From the NCBI GenBank assembly GCA_032128415.1, contig JAQBGW010000089.1, positions 1 to 44,143 of the forward strand: a stretch of DNA of 44,143 nucleotides. The letters are read 5' to 3'. The notes under the pieces were generated by a model, which saw only the letters and a list, made by a program, of their open reading frames with translations, was not told where the DNA came from and did no database searches. Origin of the DNA: Ga0077527 sp032128415 (GTDB taxonomy: Bacteria; Pseudomonadota; Gammaproteobacteria; Burkholderiales; SG8-41). Position numbers and translations under genes: made by a program. Of the stretch, positions 25,357-32,299 are shown piece by piece; positions within the stretch are counted from its first letter, which is position 1; every line of letters begins with the position of its first letter.

Positions 25357-26498
25357 ATCGCAAACAGTTTCTGTGGTTGATGCTGGCCGTGCTGGTCATT
25401 GGTGGCGCGGGACTGGCGCTGGTCTGGAAAGATCTGACGGCGTACCGCGACAGCGGCGCGAAAATCGGTGCGCCGCTGATGCCCGCGATCAAGATCAGTG
25501 ACGTGGCGAAACTGCGGTTGCGGGATGCGCATCAGGAAGTGACGCTGGCGATCAAGGACAAGATCTGGCGGGTCGAACAGCGCGGTGGTTATCCGGCGGA
25601 TTTTGCAGCAATCAGCGGACTGATACTCAAATTGCTGGATGCCAAGGTCGTGCAGACTGAACAGGTGGGCGCGAGCCTGCATCCGCGGCTCAATCTGGTG
25701 TTGCCCGGCAAGGGCGCGAAAGAGGGCACCACCGGTACCGGTACGCTGCTCGAGTTGAGTGACGCTTCCGGCAAGCTGCTCGCCAGTATGGTGCTCGGCA
25801 AAGTGTCTTTGAAAAAAGATCCGATGAACCCATTGCCCAATGCCAAGGACGGGGTACCCGCCGGCCGGCATGTGCTGGTGACGGGCAAGGGTGATCTTGT
25901 TTTTGTAGTATCCGATCCGCTGGAGAAAGCAGTTGCGCAGCCCGGCGCCTGGGTCGCACGCGATTTTTTCAAAGTTGAACGCATCAAGACGTTGCAGCGT
26001 GCGGGTAGCGACGCAACATCGGGCAACGCGTCATGGAAAATCACGCGCGATGAAGAATGGGGGCAGTGGAAGTTTGCAGCAGGCGGCGGCCAGCTGGATC
26101 CCAGTGCCGCAGTTGCCGTGAACAACGCGTTGTCTAAACTGGAATTCAGCGATGTCGTTACCGACGACAAGACCGGCACCGACAAGGCGATCACACTGAC
26201 CGCGGATACTTTCGACAACCTGCACTATACGGTGAAACTCGCGCCGCACACCAACGGTGACTTCGTCGCGCGTTTCAAAGTGACCGGCACGCCGCCCAAA
26301 ACCCGCAAGCCCGAGCCCAAGGAAAAACCCGAGGACGCTGAAAAACGCGACAAGGAATTTGCCGAGACCCGACAGCTTCTTGAAGCGCGCGTGATGCTCG
26401 AGCAGGCACGTTCGCAGTGGGCCTACGTGGTGCCGGGGAAAGCGGCGGCACCCCTGCTGCTGCAGCGCGACCAGCTGGCCGCATCTATGCGTCCCTAA
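25353..26498 (+). CDS. DUF4340-type membrane-anchored protein
   Basis: Start ATG 25353 overlaps the previous stop by 4 bases; the open frame upstream is a shadow of the gldG-like gene. It has 381 residues: N-terminal membrane helix (LWLMLAVLVIGGAGLALVW), then a soluble region with the repeated beta-rich pattern of DUF4340 (KLRLRDAHQEVTLAIKDKIWRVE and similar in the second half), and a charged Lys/Glu helix near 310-350. DUF4340 genes routinely close GldA/F/G-like operons in proteobacteria. Function unknown. Confidence 0.82.
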   Translation: MNRKQFLWLMLAVLVIGGAGLALVWKDLTAYRDSGAKIGAPLMPAIKISDVAKLRLRDAHQEVTLAIKDKIWRVEQRGGYPADFAAISGLILKLLDAKVVQTEQVGASLHPRLNLVLPGKGAKEGTTGTGTLLELSDASGKLLASMVLGKVSLKKDPMNPLPNAKDGVPAGRHVLVTGKGDLVFVVSDPLEKAVAQPGAWVARDFFKVERIKTLQRAGSDATSGNASWKITRDEEWGQWKFAAGGGQLDPSAAVAVNNALSKLEFSDVVTDDKTGTDKAITLTADTFDNLHYTVKLAPHTNGDFVARFKVTGTPPKTRKPEPKEKPEDAEKRDKEFAETRQLLEARVMLEQARSQWAYVVPGKAAAPLLLQRDQLAASMRP

Positions 26499-26510
26499 CG
26501 GCGCGCCCAT

Positions 26511-26595
26511 AAAAAAAAGCGCAACCTTGCGGTTGCGCGAGGGGTTTCCACTTGGGGTGGAATTGCGGGCGGGGGTGCCCGCGGGAGGAATGGTT
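26511..26595 (-). ncRNA. Candidate small RNA with C-rich loops and terminator (minus strand)
   Basis: Read on the minus strand, this stretch has, in order: a single-stranded UUCCUCCC (anti-Shine-Dalgarno-like), a perfect hairpin GCGGGC-ACCCCC-GCCCGC, a perfect hairpin UUCCAC-CCCAA-GUGGAA, a linker ACCCCUC, and a terminator hairpin GCGCAACC-GCAA-GGUUGCGC followed by eight U. No protein gene ends here on the minus strand, so the terminator would otherwise have no purpose. C-rich loops of this kind occur in trans-acting sRNAs that mask ribosome sites. The 5' end and promoter are not resolved. Confidence 0.5.
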
Positions 26596-26719
26596 CGCAG
26601 TCGATGTTAATTAACAGAGACTGATGATGCGCGATGGCTGCACCATAGCGCTGCACCGTGATGCACGAGCCCCGGAATAGACGCGTTAATCCCCCTTATT
26701 TCCAGGTGTACCCTGCCGG

Positions 26720-26750
26720 TTGCGATGTAACCAATTGATTTTATTATAAT
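26720..26750 (+). promoter_or_regulatory. Possible promoter of the lipoprotein gene
   Basis: TTGCGA at 26720-26725 and a perfect TATAAT at 26745-26750 with a long 19-base spacer, about 36 bases before the lipoprotein ATG. It overlaps one copy of the recurring AT-rich motif (26727-26744). Confidence 0.4.
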
Positions 26751-26785
26751 TTATATGCTTACAGTGACAGCGCTATACTGCGCGC

Positions 26786-27172
26786 ATGACCCGCTTCCTG
26801 TTGCTGCTGCTCACGCTCACGCTGTTCTCCGGCTGCGCAGTGACGCTGCACGGCCAGCAGACCAGCGGCGGCGGTTCCACCTCGACGACGGTCGGCAGCA
26901 GCGTGCAGGCCTCGGCGCACTCCGGTAATGCACGCGTCGGCGCTTCGTTCGGATCAGCGCCTGCCCAAGGCGCTCCGGGCGGACAGCTCAGTTTTTCCAG
27001 AGGTGCTTCTGCCGTGCTGGTGCTGGCTGTGCTGATCTCCGGCACAGTGGACGTCATTGCAGCATGGTTCAGCACGCCGTCACAGTCCGCGCAGCGTGCG
27101 GCCACCGAAGGCTCCATATCACAGACCTGTTCCTGTTACGGCTGGCAGCCCGATGCTGCCTCGGCGGACTGA
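26786..27172 (+). CDS. Putative lipoprotein of unknown function
   Basis: 128 residues. The N-terminus MTRFLLLLLTLTLFSGCAV is a lipoprotein signal with lipobox LFSGC (lipidated Cys17). The mature part is Gly/Ser/Thr-rich and low in structure (about 22-65), then a hydrophobic segment (about 77-95, ASAVLVLAVLISGTVDVIAAW) and a C-terminal CSCYGW. Not recognised as a named family. A 9-bp inverted repeat (27170-27178 with 27198-27206) begins at the stop codon and may act as a weak terminator. Confidence 0.65.
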   Translation: MTRFLLLLLTLTLFSGCAVTLHGQQTSGGGSTSTTVGSSVQASAHSGNARVGASFGSAPAQGAPGGQLSFSRGASAVLVLAVLISGTVDVIAAWFSTPSQSAQRAATEGSISQTCSCYGWQPDAASAD

Positions 27173-27210
27173 CTTTTCGTGGCTATTCAGCGTGAGCGGA
27201 AAGTCAAATC

Positions 27211-27246
27211 CCCCTCTCCCTCCGGGAGAGGGGCTAGGGGTGAGGG
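27211..27246. repeat. Palindromic CCCTCTCCC-type intergenic repeat
   Basis: CCCCTCTCCC, loop TCC, GGGAGAGGGG, followed by CTAGGGGTGAGGG. This palindrome family is widely seen between genes in high-GC proteobacteria. A related copy lies at 41029-41064. Confidence 0.8.
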
Positions 27247-27326
27247 AAGATGTCGATTTACCATTCACGCCGAACAGATACGATTTTTCTTGATAATTTC
27301 CTTCAACAACGATTGCACACACCATC

Positions 27327-27530
27327 ATGAGCAAACCTAAAGACCCGCAGACGCCCACGCCTTCACCGGTTTTTCCAAAGGGGAAGCAATGGGCCATCAA
27401 GAAACGCCCCGGCATTTACGAATCCGACATCACGGCGATGGTGCGCAGCATGCTCGAAGACGAATCGATACGCGAGGATCAGCGCGCAGCATGGGAACGC
27501 TGGCGCAACGATCCGTCGGGGTTGCGGTGA
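27327..27530 (+). CDS. Small hypothetical protein
   Basis: 67 residues, hydrophilic: a Pro-rich start (MSKPKDPQTPTPSPVFPKGK) then a charged, helical region (SDITAMVRSMLEDESIREDQRAAWERWRNDP). The stop overlaps the ATG of the following Bug gene (TGATG), which supports it being translated. No clear ribosome site and no recognised family. Confidence 0.55.
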   Translation: MSKPKDPQTPTPSPVFPKGKQWAIKKRPGIYESDITAMVRSMLEDESIREDQRAAWERWRNDPSGLR

Positions 27531-28504
27531 TGAACGTGCGTATGCGCAGCAGTATCGTTCTGGGGGCGGCACTGTGGCTGGCGGCGAGTGCTGCGCTGGC
27601 GCAAGATTATCCTGCACGGCCGGTGCGTTTTGTCGTGCCTTATTCGCCCGGCGGCAGCACGGACACGCTGGCGCGCACCATCAGCAACACGCTGACCGGG
27701 CATCTGGGCCAGCAGGTGGTGGTCGATAACCGGCCCGGCGCCAGTGGCGATATCGGCATGCTGATCGTCGCCAAATCATTACCCGACGGCTACACCATGG
27801 TGCTCGGTTACATCGCCAATCTCGCCATCGGTCCCAGCCTCAACGCGAAGATGCCCTACGATCCGCTGAAGGATTTTGCGGCTATAACCCAGGTGGCCAG
27901 TGCGTCCAATATCGTGGTACTGCATCCGTCGCTGCCGGCGAAAAATCTCAGGGAACTCATTGCCTACGCCAAAGCCAATCCGCAGAAGGTCTCGTTTGCA
28001 TCGGCGGGCGTTGCCAGCATCGGCCATCTGACCGGGGAATTGTTGAACGGCATGGCCGGCATCAACATGCTGCATGTGCCGTACAAGGGCAGCGGGCAGG
28101 CGATTACGGACCTGGTTGGCGGACATATCAAGATGATGATCAGCGGCATGGCGTCGACGCTGCCGCACGTGCGGTCCGGCAAACTCGTCGGCATCGCCAC
28201 CACCGGCAGCAAACGCACGCCGGCGTCACCGGAAATTCCGACCATCGCTGAATCGGGTTTTCCCGGGTTTGAAGCGAGTTCCTGGTTCGGCGTGCTGGCG
28301 CCGGCCGGTACGCCGCGGGCAGTGGTGATGCGGCTCAACGCCGATATCCGCAAGTCGCTGCAGAATTCAGCAGTCGAAAAACGCCTCGCCGGCGTTGGGT
28401 TTGAAATCGTCTCCGGGACGCCGGAGCAGTTTACCGCCTACATCAAGTCTGAAATTGTGAAGTGGGCGAAGGTGGTCAAGGCGGCGGGGGTCAAGCCGCA
28501 GTAA
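27530..28504 (+). CDS. Tripartite tricarboxylate transporter substrate-binding protein (Bug/TctC family)
   Basis: Periplasmic solute receptor, 324 residues. Signal peptide to about residue 25 (LAASAALAQD), then the Bug fold with YPARPVRFVVPYSPGGSTDTLART, the ligand loop DNRPGASGDIGML, FASAGVASIGHLTGELLN and HVPYKGSGQAITDLVGGHI. Binds a carboxylated organic molecule. As is common for Bug genes, no tctA/tctB membrane genes are adjacent, so the transporter partner is unknown. Start ATG 27530 overlaps the preceding stop. Confidence 0.93.
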   Translation: MNVRMRSSIVLGAALWLAASAALAQDYPARPVRFVVPYSPGGSTDTLARTISNTLTGHLGQQVVVDNRPGASGDIGMLIVAKSLPDGYTMVLGYIANLAIGPSLNAKMPYDPLKDFAAITQVASASNIVVLHPSLPAKNLRELIAYAKANPQKVSFASAGVASIGHLTGELLNGMAGINMLHVPYKGSGQAITDLVGGHIKMMISGMASTLPHVRSGKLVGIATTGSKRTPASPEIPTIAESGFPGFEASSWFGVLAPAGTPRAVVMRLNADIRKSLQNSAVEKRLAGVGFEIVSGTPEQFTAYIKSEIVKWAKVVKAAGVKPQ

Positions 28505-28542
28505 GTGCGGGCAATCCACTCCGGCACCTTGGGTTGCGGACG

Positions 28543-28635
28543 TGTCAACTATTCCTGTCAACTAACGTACCGGGGTTGGTTTACGCTGGGTAGTGGACGT
28601 CAACTAATATGTCACCTAATATTTTGTCAACCAAT
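28543..28635. repeat. Five imperfect GTCAACTAA direct repeats
   Basis: Copies start at 28543, 28556, 28598, 28610 and 28625 (TGTCAACTATT, TGTCAACTAAC, CGTCAACTAAT, TGTCACCTAAT, TGTCAACCAAT). They fall between the Bug gene and the toxin promoter and overlap the possible degenerate attC. Confidence 0.65.
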
Positions 28636-28646
28636 TCACGTTAGAT
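28560..28646 (+). other. Possible degenerate attC site (left boundary of the cassette)
   Basis: The right end GTTAGAT (28640-28646) is a perfect attC R' box (GTTRRRY). An imperfect partner AACTAAC lies at 28560-28566 (6 of 7 pair), and inner boxes GGTTGGTT and AACCAATT can pair over 8 positions, two of them G-T. The site is 87 bases long. The left half is weak, so this is a hypothesis; the R' box at this place is what a cassette boundary needs. Confidence 0.4.
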
Positions 28647-28651
28647 TCCAA

Positions 28652-28679
28652 TTGACGGTATCCGTCATTGACGTATAAT
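28652..28679 (+). promoter_or_regulatory. Sigma70-type promoter of the toxin-antitoxin module, with palindromic operator
   Basis: TTGACG at 28652-28657, 16-base spacer, TATAAT at 28674-28679. A perfect palindrome TGACGG-TAT-CCGTCA (28653-28667) overlaps the -35 and spacer, the expected place for autorepression by the antitoxin. The start of transcription would fall at about 28686, on the GTG start of the toxin gene. Confidence 0.75.
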
Positions 28680-28685
28680 GCATTT

Positions 28686-28997
28686 GTGTTCAGCTTCATT
28701 GAAACGAAGCTATTCTCGCGCCTGCTGGACGATTACCTGACTGACGATGAGTACGCATTACTGCAAAAGGCACTAATCGAAAGTCCGGAGCATGGCGCAC
28801 TAGTACCAGGATCCGGCGGCGTGCGAAAAATGCGGTGGGCTCAGCCGGGACGCGGAAAGCGAGGTGGCATCAGGGTTATCTACTACGCCAAGACCCGCGA
28901 AGGTGTTATTTGGATGCTTACGATCTACGCAAAGAACGAGGAGGAAAACATTCCTGCTCATGTACTGCGCAAGATCAAGGAGGAAATTGATGGCTAA
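28686..28997 (+). CDS. higB: RelE/HigB2-type mRNA interferase toxin
   Basis: 103 residues from the GTG at 28686 (VFSFIETKLFSRLLDDYLTDDEY). Features of the HigB2 subgroup: SGGVRKMRWAQPGRGKRGGIRVIYYAKTREGVIWMLTIYAKNE, including the basic KRGG-RVIYY stretch and the LTIYAKNE strand. The family cleaves mRNA in the ribosome A site. A TTG at 28668 would lie between the -35 and the -10, so it cannot be the start. Overlaps the antitoxin gene by 8 bases. AT-richer than its neighbours. Confidence 0.88.
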   Translation: MFSFIETKLFSRLLDDYLTDDEYALLQKALIESPEHGALVPGSGGVRKMRWAQPGRGKRGGIRVIYYAKTREGVIWMLTIYAKNEEENIPAHVLRKIKEEIDG

Positions 28998-29262
28998 GGC
29001 AAAACGGAACATCGGACTGGAAATTCTAGAGGGTATTCGCGAAATCAAACGCGGCGAACATGGACGGGTGGTCAATGTTCCTTCTGTAGCTTCTGTCCGC
29101 GAACGAGTTGGTCTTTCCCAATCTCGGTTTGCTCAGCTACTGGGTGTCTCGGTACGTACTCTTCAAGAGTGGGAGCAAGGCCGACGCGCACCTTCGGGAG
29201 CCGCCCGCACCCTGCTTCTGATTGCGCAAAAGAATCCAGGTGCGCTACTGGAAGTTGCGTAG
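28990..29262 (+). CDS. higA: HigA2-type antitoxin with XRE helix-turn-helix
   Basis: 90 residues. The DNA-binding helix-turn-helix lies at about 40-65 (VGLSQSRFAQLLGVSVRTLQEWEQG). The N-terminal part (MAKAKRNIGLEILEGIREIKRGE) would be the toxin-neutralising region. Toxin-first order and 8-base overlap fit higBA-type modules. The stop is only 5 bases before the attC core at 29268, the tight packing usual in integron cassettes. Confidence 0.9.
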   Translation: MAKAKRNIGLEILEGIREIKRGEHGRVVNVPSVASVRERVGLSQSRFAQLLGVSVRTLQEWEQGRRAPSGAARTLLLIAQKNPGALLEVA

Positions 29263-29267
29263 CCGAA

Positions 29268-29325
29268 ATCTAACCATCGTTTGCACCGGGCAGCCTCAGG
29301 CTGCCGGTGAAGCGACACGTTAGAC
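29268..29325 (+). other. Integron attC recombination site
   Basis: R'' box ATCTAAC (29268-29274) and R' box GTTAGAC (29319-29325) match the consensus RYYYAAC and GTTRRRY. Inside, CGTTTGCACC (29278-29287) pairs with GGTGAAGCG with one unpaired G, the typical extrahelical base, and a further stem (GCAGCC / GGCTGC) closes a TCA loop. Short unpaired spacers (CAT and ACAC) separate the boxes. Length is 58 bases, near the 59-base classical size. Confidence 0.88.
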
Positions 29326-29330
29326 ATCAT

Positions 29331-29786
29331 ATGGCCGACGCTACAATTACCAGTCAACTCGCAAACGCCATTCCAATACTCATAGGTGGATTGCTTGCAA
29401 TTGCAGGCGGGCTTGGAAGCCAGCTAGTTATCCATTGGTTAACTGGATCACGGGAGCATGCCAAGCTTCGGCGTGAACGTCTTGAGGGGCTTGTAAAAGC
29501 GCTTTATGCCCACGACCAGTGGGTCGTCGATAAGAAAGACAAAATGATCTTTCATAACGAAGATCATGATGATCCAGCACCTATGAATGACTTACGCATG
29601 ATTCAAGCTCTGCACTTTCCGGAGCTTGCTAAAGAAGTCAATGCAGTGCAACAGGCGTACATTCCAATGCTCAAGTTCATTGGCGCTGATATGGGGACGG
29701 AGCCCGGTTTTTTTGCCCGCGCGAAAAACCACGCAGCCCGGTGGTTTCAAACACTGTCTTTGATCCCGCGACCTATCGCCGCGTAA
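29331..29786 (+). CDS. Putative membrane protein of a second cassette, 3' end probably truncated
   Basis: 151 residues from ATG 29331, which lies 5 bases after the attC R' box, as in cassette genes. One N-terminal membrane segment (about 11-33, NAIPILIGGLLAIAGGLGSQLVI), then a soluble charged region with KLRRERLEGLVKALYAHDQWV. No ribosome site. The last part (about 130-151) runs into sequence antisense to the end of the MFS gene, overlapping it by 14 bases, and no attC follows. This suggests the cassette's real 3' end was lost. Composition is AT-richer than neighbours. Family not recognised. Confidence 0.6.
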   Translation: MADATITSQLANAIPILIGGLLAIAGGLGSQLVIHWLTGSREHAKLRRERLEGLVKALYAHDQWVVDKKDKMIFHNEDHDDPAPMNDLRMIQALHFPELAKEVNAVQQAYIPMLKFIGADMGTEPGFFARAKNHAARWFQTLSLIPRPIAA

Positions 29787-31023
29787 TCCCCATCCGCTCG
29801 TAAATCGGCCTGATCTGCCCGCGGATCGTCGGGCCGTGCCGCGCCAGCACCAGCGCGGCGACCATGCAGGCGAGTCCCCCCAGCGTCAGTGTCACCCGAG
29901 CACCGATCAGGTCGGACAGCGCGCCGGCGGCGAGCGCACCGAACGGCGAGATGCCGAGGAATGCCACGGTATAGAGGCTCATCACCCGTCCGCGCTTGTC
30001 GTCATCGACGATGGTCTGCAGGATCATGTTGACGGATACCGACGTCACCAGGATGCTGAAGCCGATCACCAGCAGCAGCGGCAGCGCGTACCAGCTCGAT
30101 GGCGCATGCGGAAATAATGTCAGCGCCGCACCCGCGGAGAAACTGGCGACGATGATCAGGCGGATCAGGCCGCGGGCATTGGCGCGCGAGGCAAGGTACA
30201 GCGTCCCGGAGATCGCGCCCAGGCCGCCGGCGCCCACCAGATAGCCCATTTCCTCTGCGCCGCCGCCGAATACGTCGCGCACCATCACCGGCATCAATGT
30301 CGAGTAGGGTGTGGCAAGGAACGCAACCACCGCCAGCATCAGCAGCAGCGCGCGGATCGGCAGCAGATGCCAGGCGTAGGAAAACCCTGCGCTGAGTCCG
30401 GCGAGCAACCGTGTTTTAACCGGCTCGCGCGGTCGAGGCTGCACGCGGATCATCAAAAATGAAATCACCACGGCGATATAAGTCAGTGCATTGACCAGAA
30501 AACAGTAAGCCTCGCTCAGCACGCCGATCAGGATGCCGGCGATGGCCGGTCCCACCAGCCGCCCGCTGCTGGCCATCAGTGAGGTCAGCGCAATGGCGTT
30601 GGGCAGATCTTCCTTGCCATCGACCAGTTCCAGCAAATAGGCGTGGCGTATCGGCAGTTCGATGGCCACCAGCACGCCGAGAAACATGGCCAGCGTGATG
30701 ATATGCCAGGGCGCGATGATGCCGGCCAGCGCCAGCGCGGTCAGGGTGACCGCCTGCAGCAGTTCGAGGAGCTGTGTCACGAACATCGTGCGGTGCAGGT
30801 TGCAGCGATCCGACCACCAGCCGGCCAGCGGCGCGAGCAGCAGGATCGGCAGGCTGCTGGCGAAGGCCAGCACCCCCAGCAGTGTGGCCGATTCCGTGAG
30901 GCGATAGAGCAGCCAGCTTTGCGCCACCATCTGGATCCAATAACCCGCCAGCGCAAAAATCTGGCCGGTGAGGAACAGCCGGAAATTGCGATGGCGCAGA
31001 GCGTGCAGTGACGGTAAAGGCAT
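29773..31023 (-). CDS. MFS transporter (EntS-like, MFS_3 group)
   Basis: 416 residues with about 12 membrane segments. N-terminus LHALRHRNFRLFLTGQIFALAGYWIQMVAQSWLLYRLTESATLLG and the loop GWWSDRCNLHR are typical of the enterobactin-exporter-like MFS group. Probably a drug or metabolite exporter; substrate unknown. Divergent from the next MFS gene. Confidence 0.88.
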   Translation of the reverse strand: MPLPSLHALRHRNFRLFLTGQIFALAGYWIQMVAQSWLLYRLTESATLLGVLAFASSLPILLLAPLAGWWSDRCNLHRTMFVTQLLELLQAVTLTALALAGIIAPWHIITLAMFLGVLVAIELPIRHAYLLELVDGKEDLPNAIALTSLMASSGRLVGPAIAGILIGVLSEAYCFLVNALTYIAVVISFLMIRVQPRPREPVKTRLLAGLSAGFSYAWHLLPIRALLLMLAVVAFLATPYSTLMPVMVRDVFGGGAEEMGYLVGAGGLGAISGTLYLASRANARGLIRLIIVASFSAGAALTLFPHAPSSWYALPLLLVIGFSILVTSVSVNMILQTIVDDDKRGRVMSLYTVAFLGISPFGALAAGALSDLIGARVTLTLGGLACMVAALVLARHGPTIRGQIRPIYERMGITRR

Positions 31024-31105
31024 GAGTGGCGCGGAAAAGCACGCATTCTACTTCATGGACTTCTACCGGGGGGCGCAGAGGCGCTGCGCTACAATCAAGA
31101 CTCCC

Positions 31106-32281
31106 ATGGCCGACCCCTCTTCCGCGACCGGTGCGGCGCCTGCGCGCCTCATCACTCTTTTCCAGTTACTGGCGGTGGTGGTGTTGTGGAACAGCGCCTA
31201 CAAGGGTGCGCGCATATTGAACACGCTGTATGCACTGGAACTCGGCGCGACGCCGTTCGATATCGGACTGCTGTTGGCCACGTACGGCGTATTTCCATTA
31301 TTACTCGCGGTGAAAGCCGGGCAAATTGCCGATCGTTACGGTACGCGCCTGCCGATTCTGGCCGGCATGACTGTCTGCACGCTGGGGGTGATGTTGCCGT
31401 GGTTCGCGCCGAGCATGACGTTGCTCTACGCTGCCGCTGCGGTGACCGGTTTGGGATTCATTCTGGGACAGGTGGGGTTCCAGTCACTGGTGGGCTCGCT
31501 GGGCGTGGGTGAGGCGCGCACCCGGAACTTCAATACCTACGCGCTGATCATTGCGGTCTCTGATTTTGTGGGCCCCGTATTCACCGGATTTTCGATTGAT
31601 CAGGCCGGCCATGTCCGTACTTATCTGTTCCTCGGCGCGCTGGCCGTAGTGGCGACGACGGTGCTGATCGTGCTGTCACGGCGCGTGCCGAACCACCGCA
31701 AGCCTGTCGATTCTGCTGTTACCAACCGCGTGATGGATCTGTTTCGCGATTCCGATATGCGGCGCGTGCTGATAGTAGGCGCCGTTGTCATGACGGGGAT
31801 CGACCTGTTCCAGCTCTACCTGCCGCTGTATGGACATGAAGCAGGCTTGTCGGCCAGCGCCATCGGCATGGTGTTGGGCGCTGCTGCTGCAGCGACTTTC
31901 GTCAGCCGGGCGCTGTTGCCCCGGCTGGTGCGCCGTTTTGGCGAGGAAACCACGCTGCTCTACGCGATATTCCTGGCCGCAGCGATGTTTGCATTGATTC
32001 CATTTTTCAATAATGCAGTGGTGCTCGGCGTCATTTGCTTTGCGCTCGGCCTGGGCATGGGTTTGGGGCAGCCACTGACGGTGATGCTCTGCTACCACTA
32101 TTCGCCGCCAGGCCGCGGCGGCGAGTCGCTGGGGTTGCGTATTGCCATCAACAACTCGATGCATGTGACGATCCCCGCGGTGTTCGGTGCGGTGGGCGCG
32201 GCGTTCGGACTGGCGCCGGTGTTCTGGGTCAGCGCCACGGTGCTGGCGACCGGAAACTGGTTCAGTCGCAAGCGCACATAG
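31106..32281 (+). CDS. MFS transporter, first of a tandem pair
   Basis: 391 residues from ATG 31106; the frame is open further upstream but that part overlaps the divergent gene's start region and lacks family character. About 12 membrane segments, loop AGQIADRYGTRLPIL between the second and third. It is a close paralogue of the next gene: both share DLFQ-Y-P-YGHE-GLSASAIG, an RRFGEE-type loop, GxGQPLT and LGLR-AINN. Substrate unknown. Confidence 0.85.
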   Translation: MADPSSATGAAPARLITLFQLLAVVVLWNSAYKGARILNTLYALELGATPFDIGLLLATYGVFPLLLAVKAGQIADRYGTRLPILAGMTVCTLGVMLPWFAPSMTLLYAAAAVTGLGFILGQVGFQSLVGSLGVGEARTRNFNTYALIIAVSDFVGPVFTGFSIDQAGHVRTYLFLGALAVVATTVLIVLSRRVPNHRKPVDSAVTNRVMDLFRDSDMRRVLIVGAVVMTGIDLFQLYLPLYGHEAGLSASAIGMVLGAAAAATFVSRALLPRLVRRFGEETTLLYAIFLAAAMFALIPFFNNAVVLGVICFALGLGMGLGQPLTVMLCYHYSPPGRGGESLGLRIAINNSMHVTIPAVFGAVGAAFGLAPVFWVSATVLATGNWFSRKRT

Positions 32282-32299
32282 ATTTCGCTATCAGCCATC

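Noticed and set aside
26519..26538. Terminator for the DUF4340 operon on the plus strand
   Set aside because: The U-run lies only on the minus-strand side; on the plus strand the hairpin is followed by GAGGGG.
28501..29786. Insertion sequence or prophage remnant
   Set aside because: No transposase or phage gene fragment and no terminal inverted repeats with target duplication; attC explains the boundaries better.
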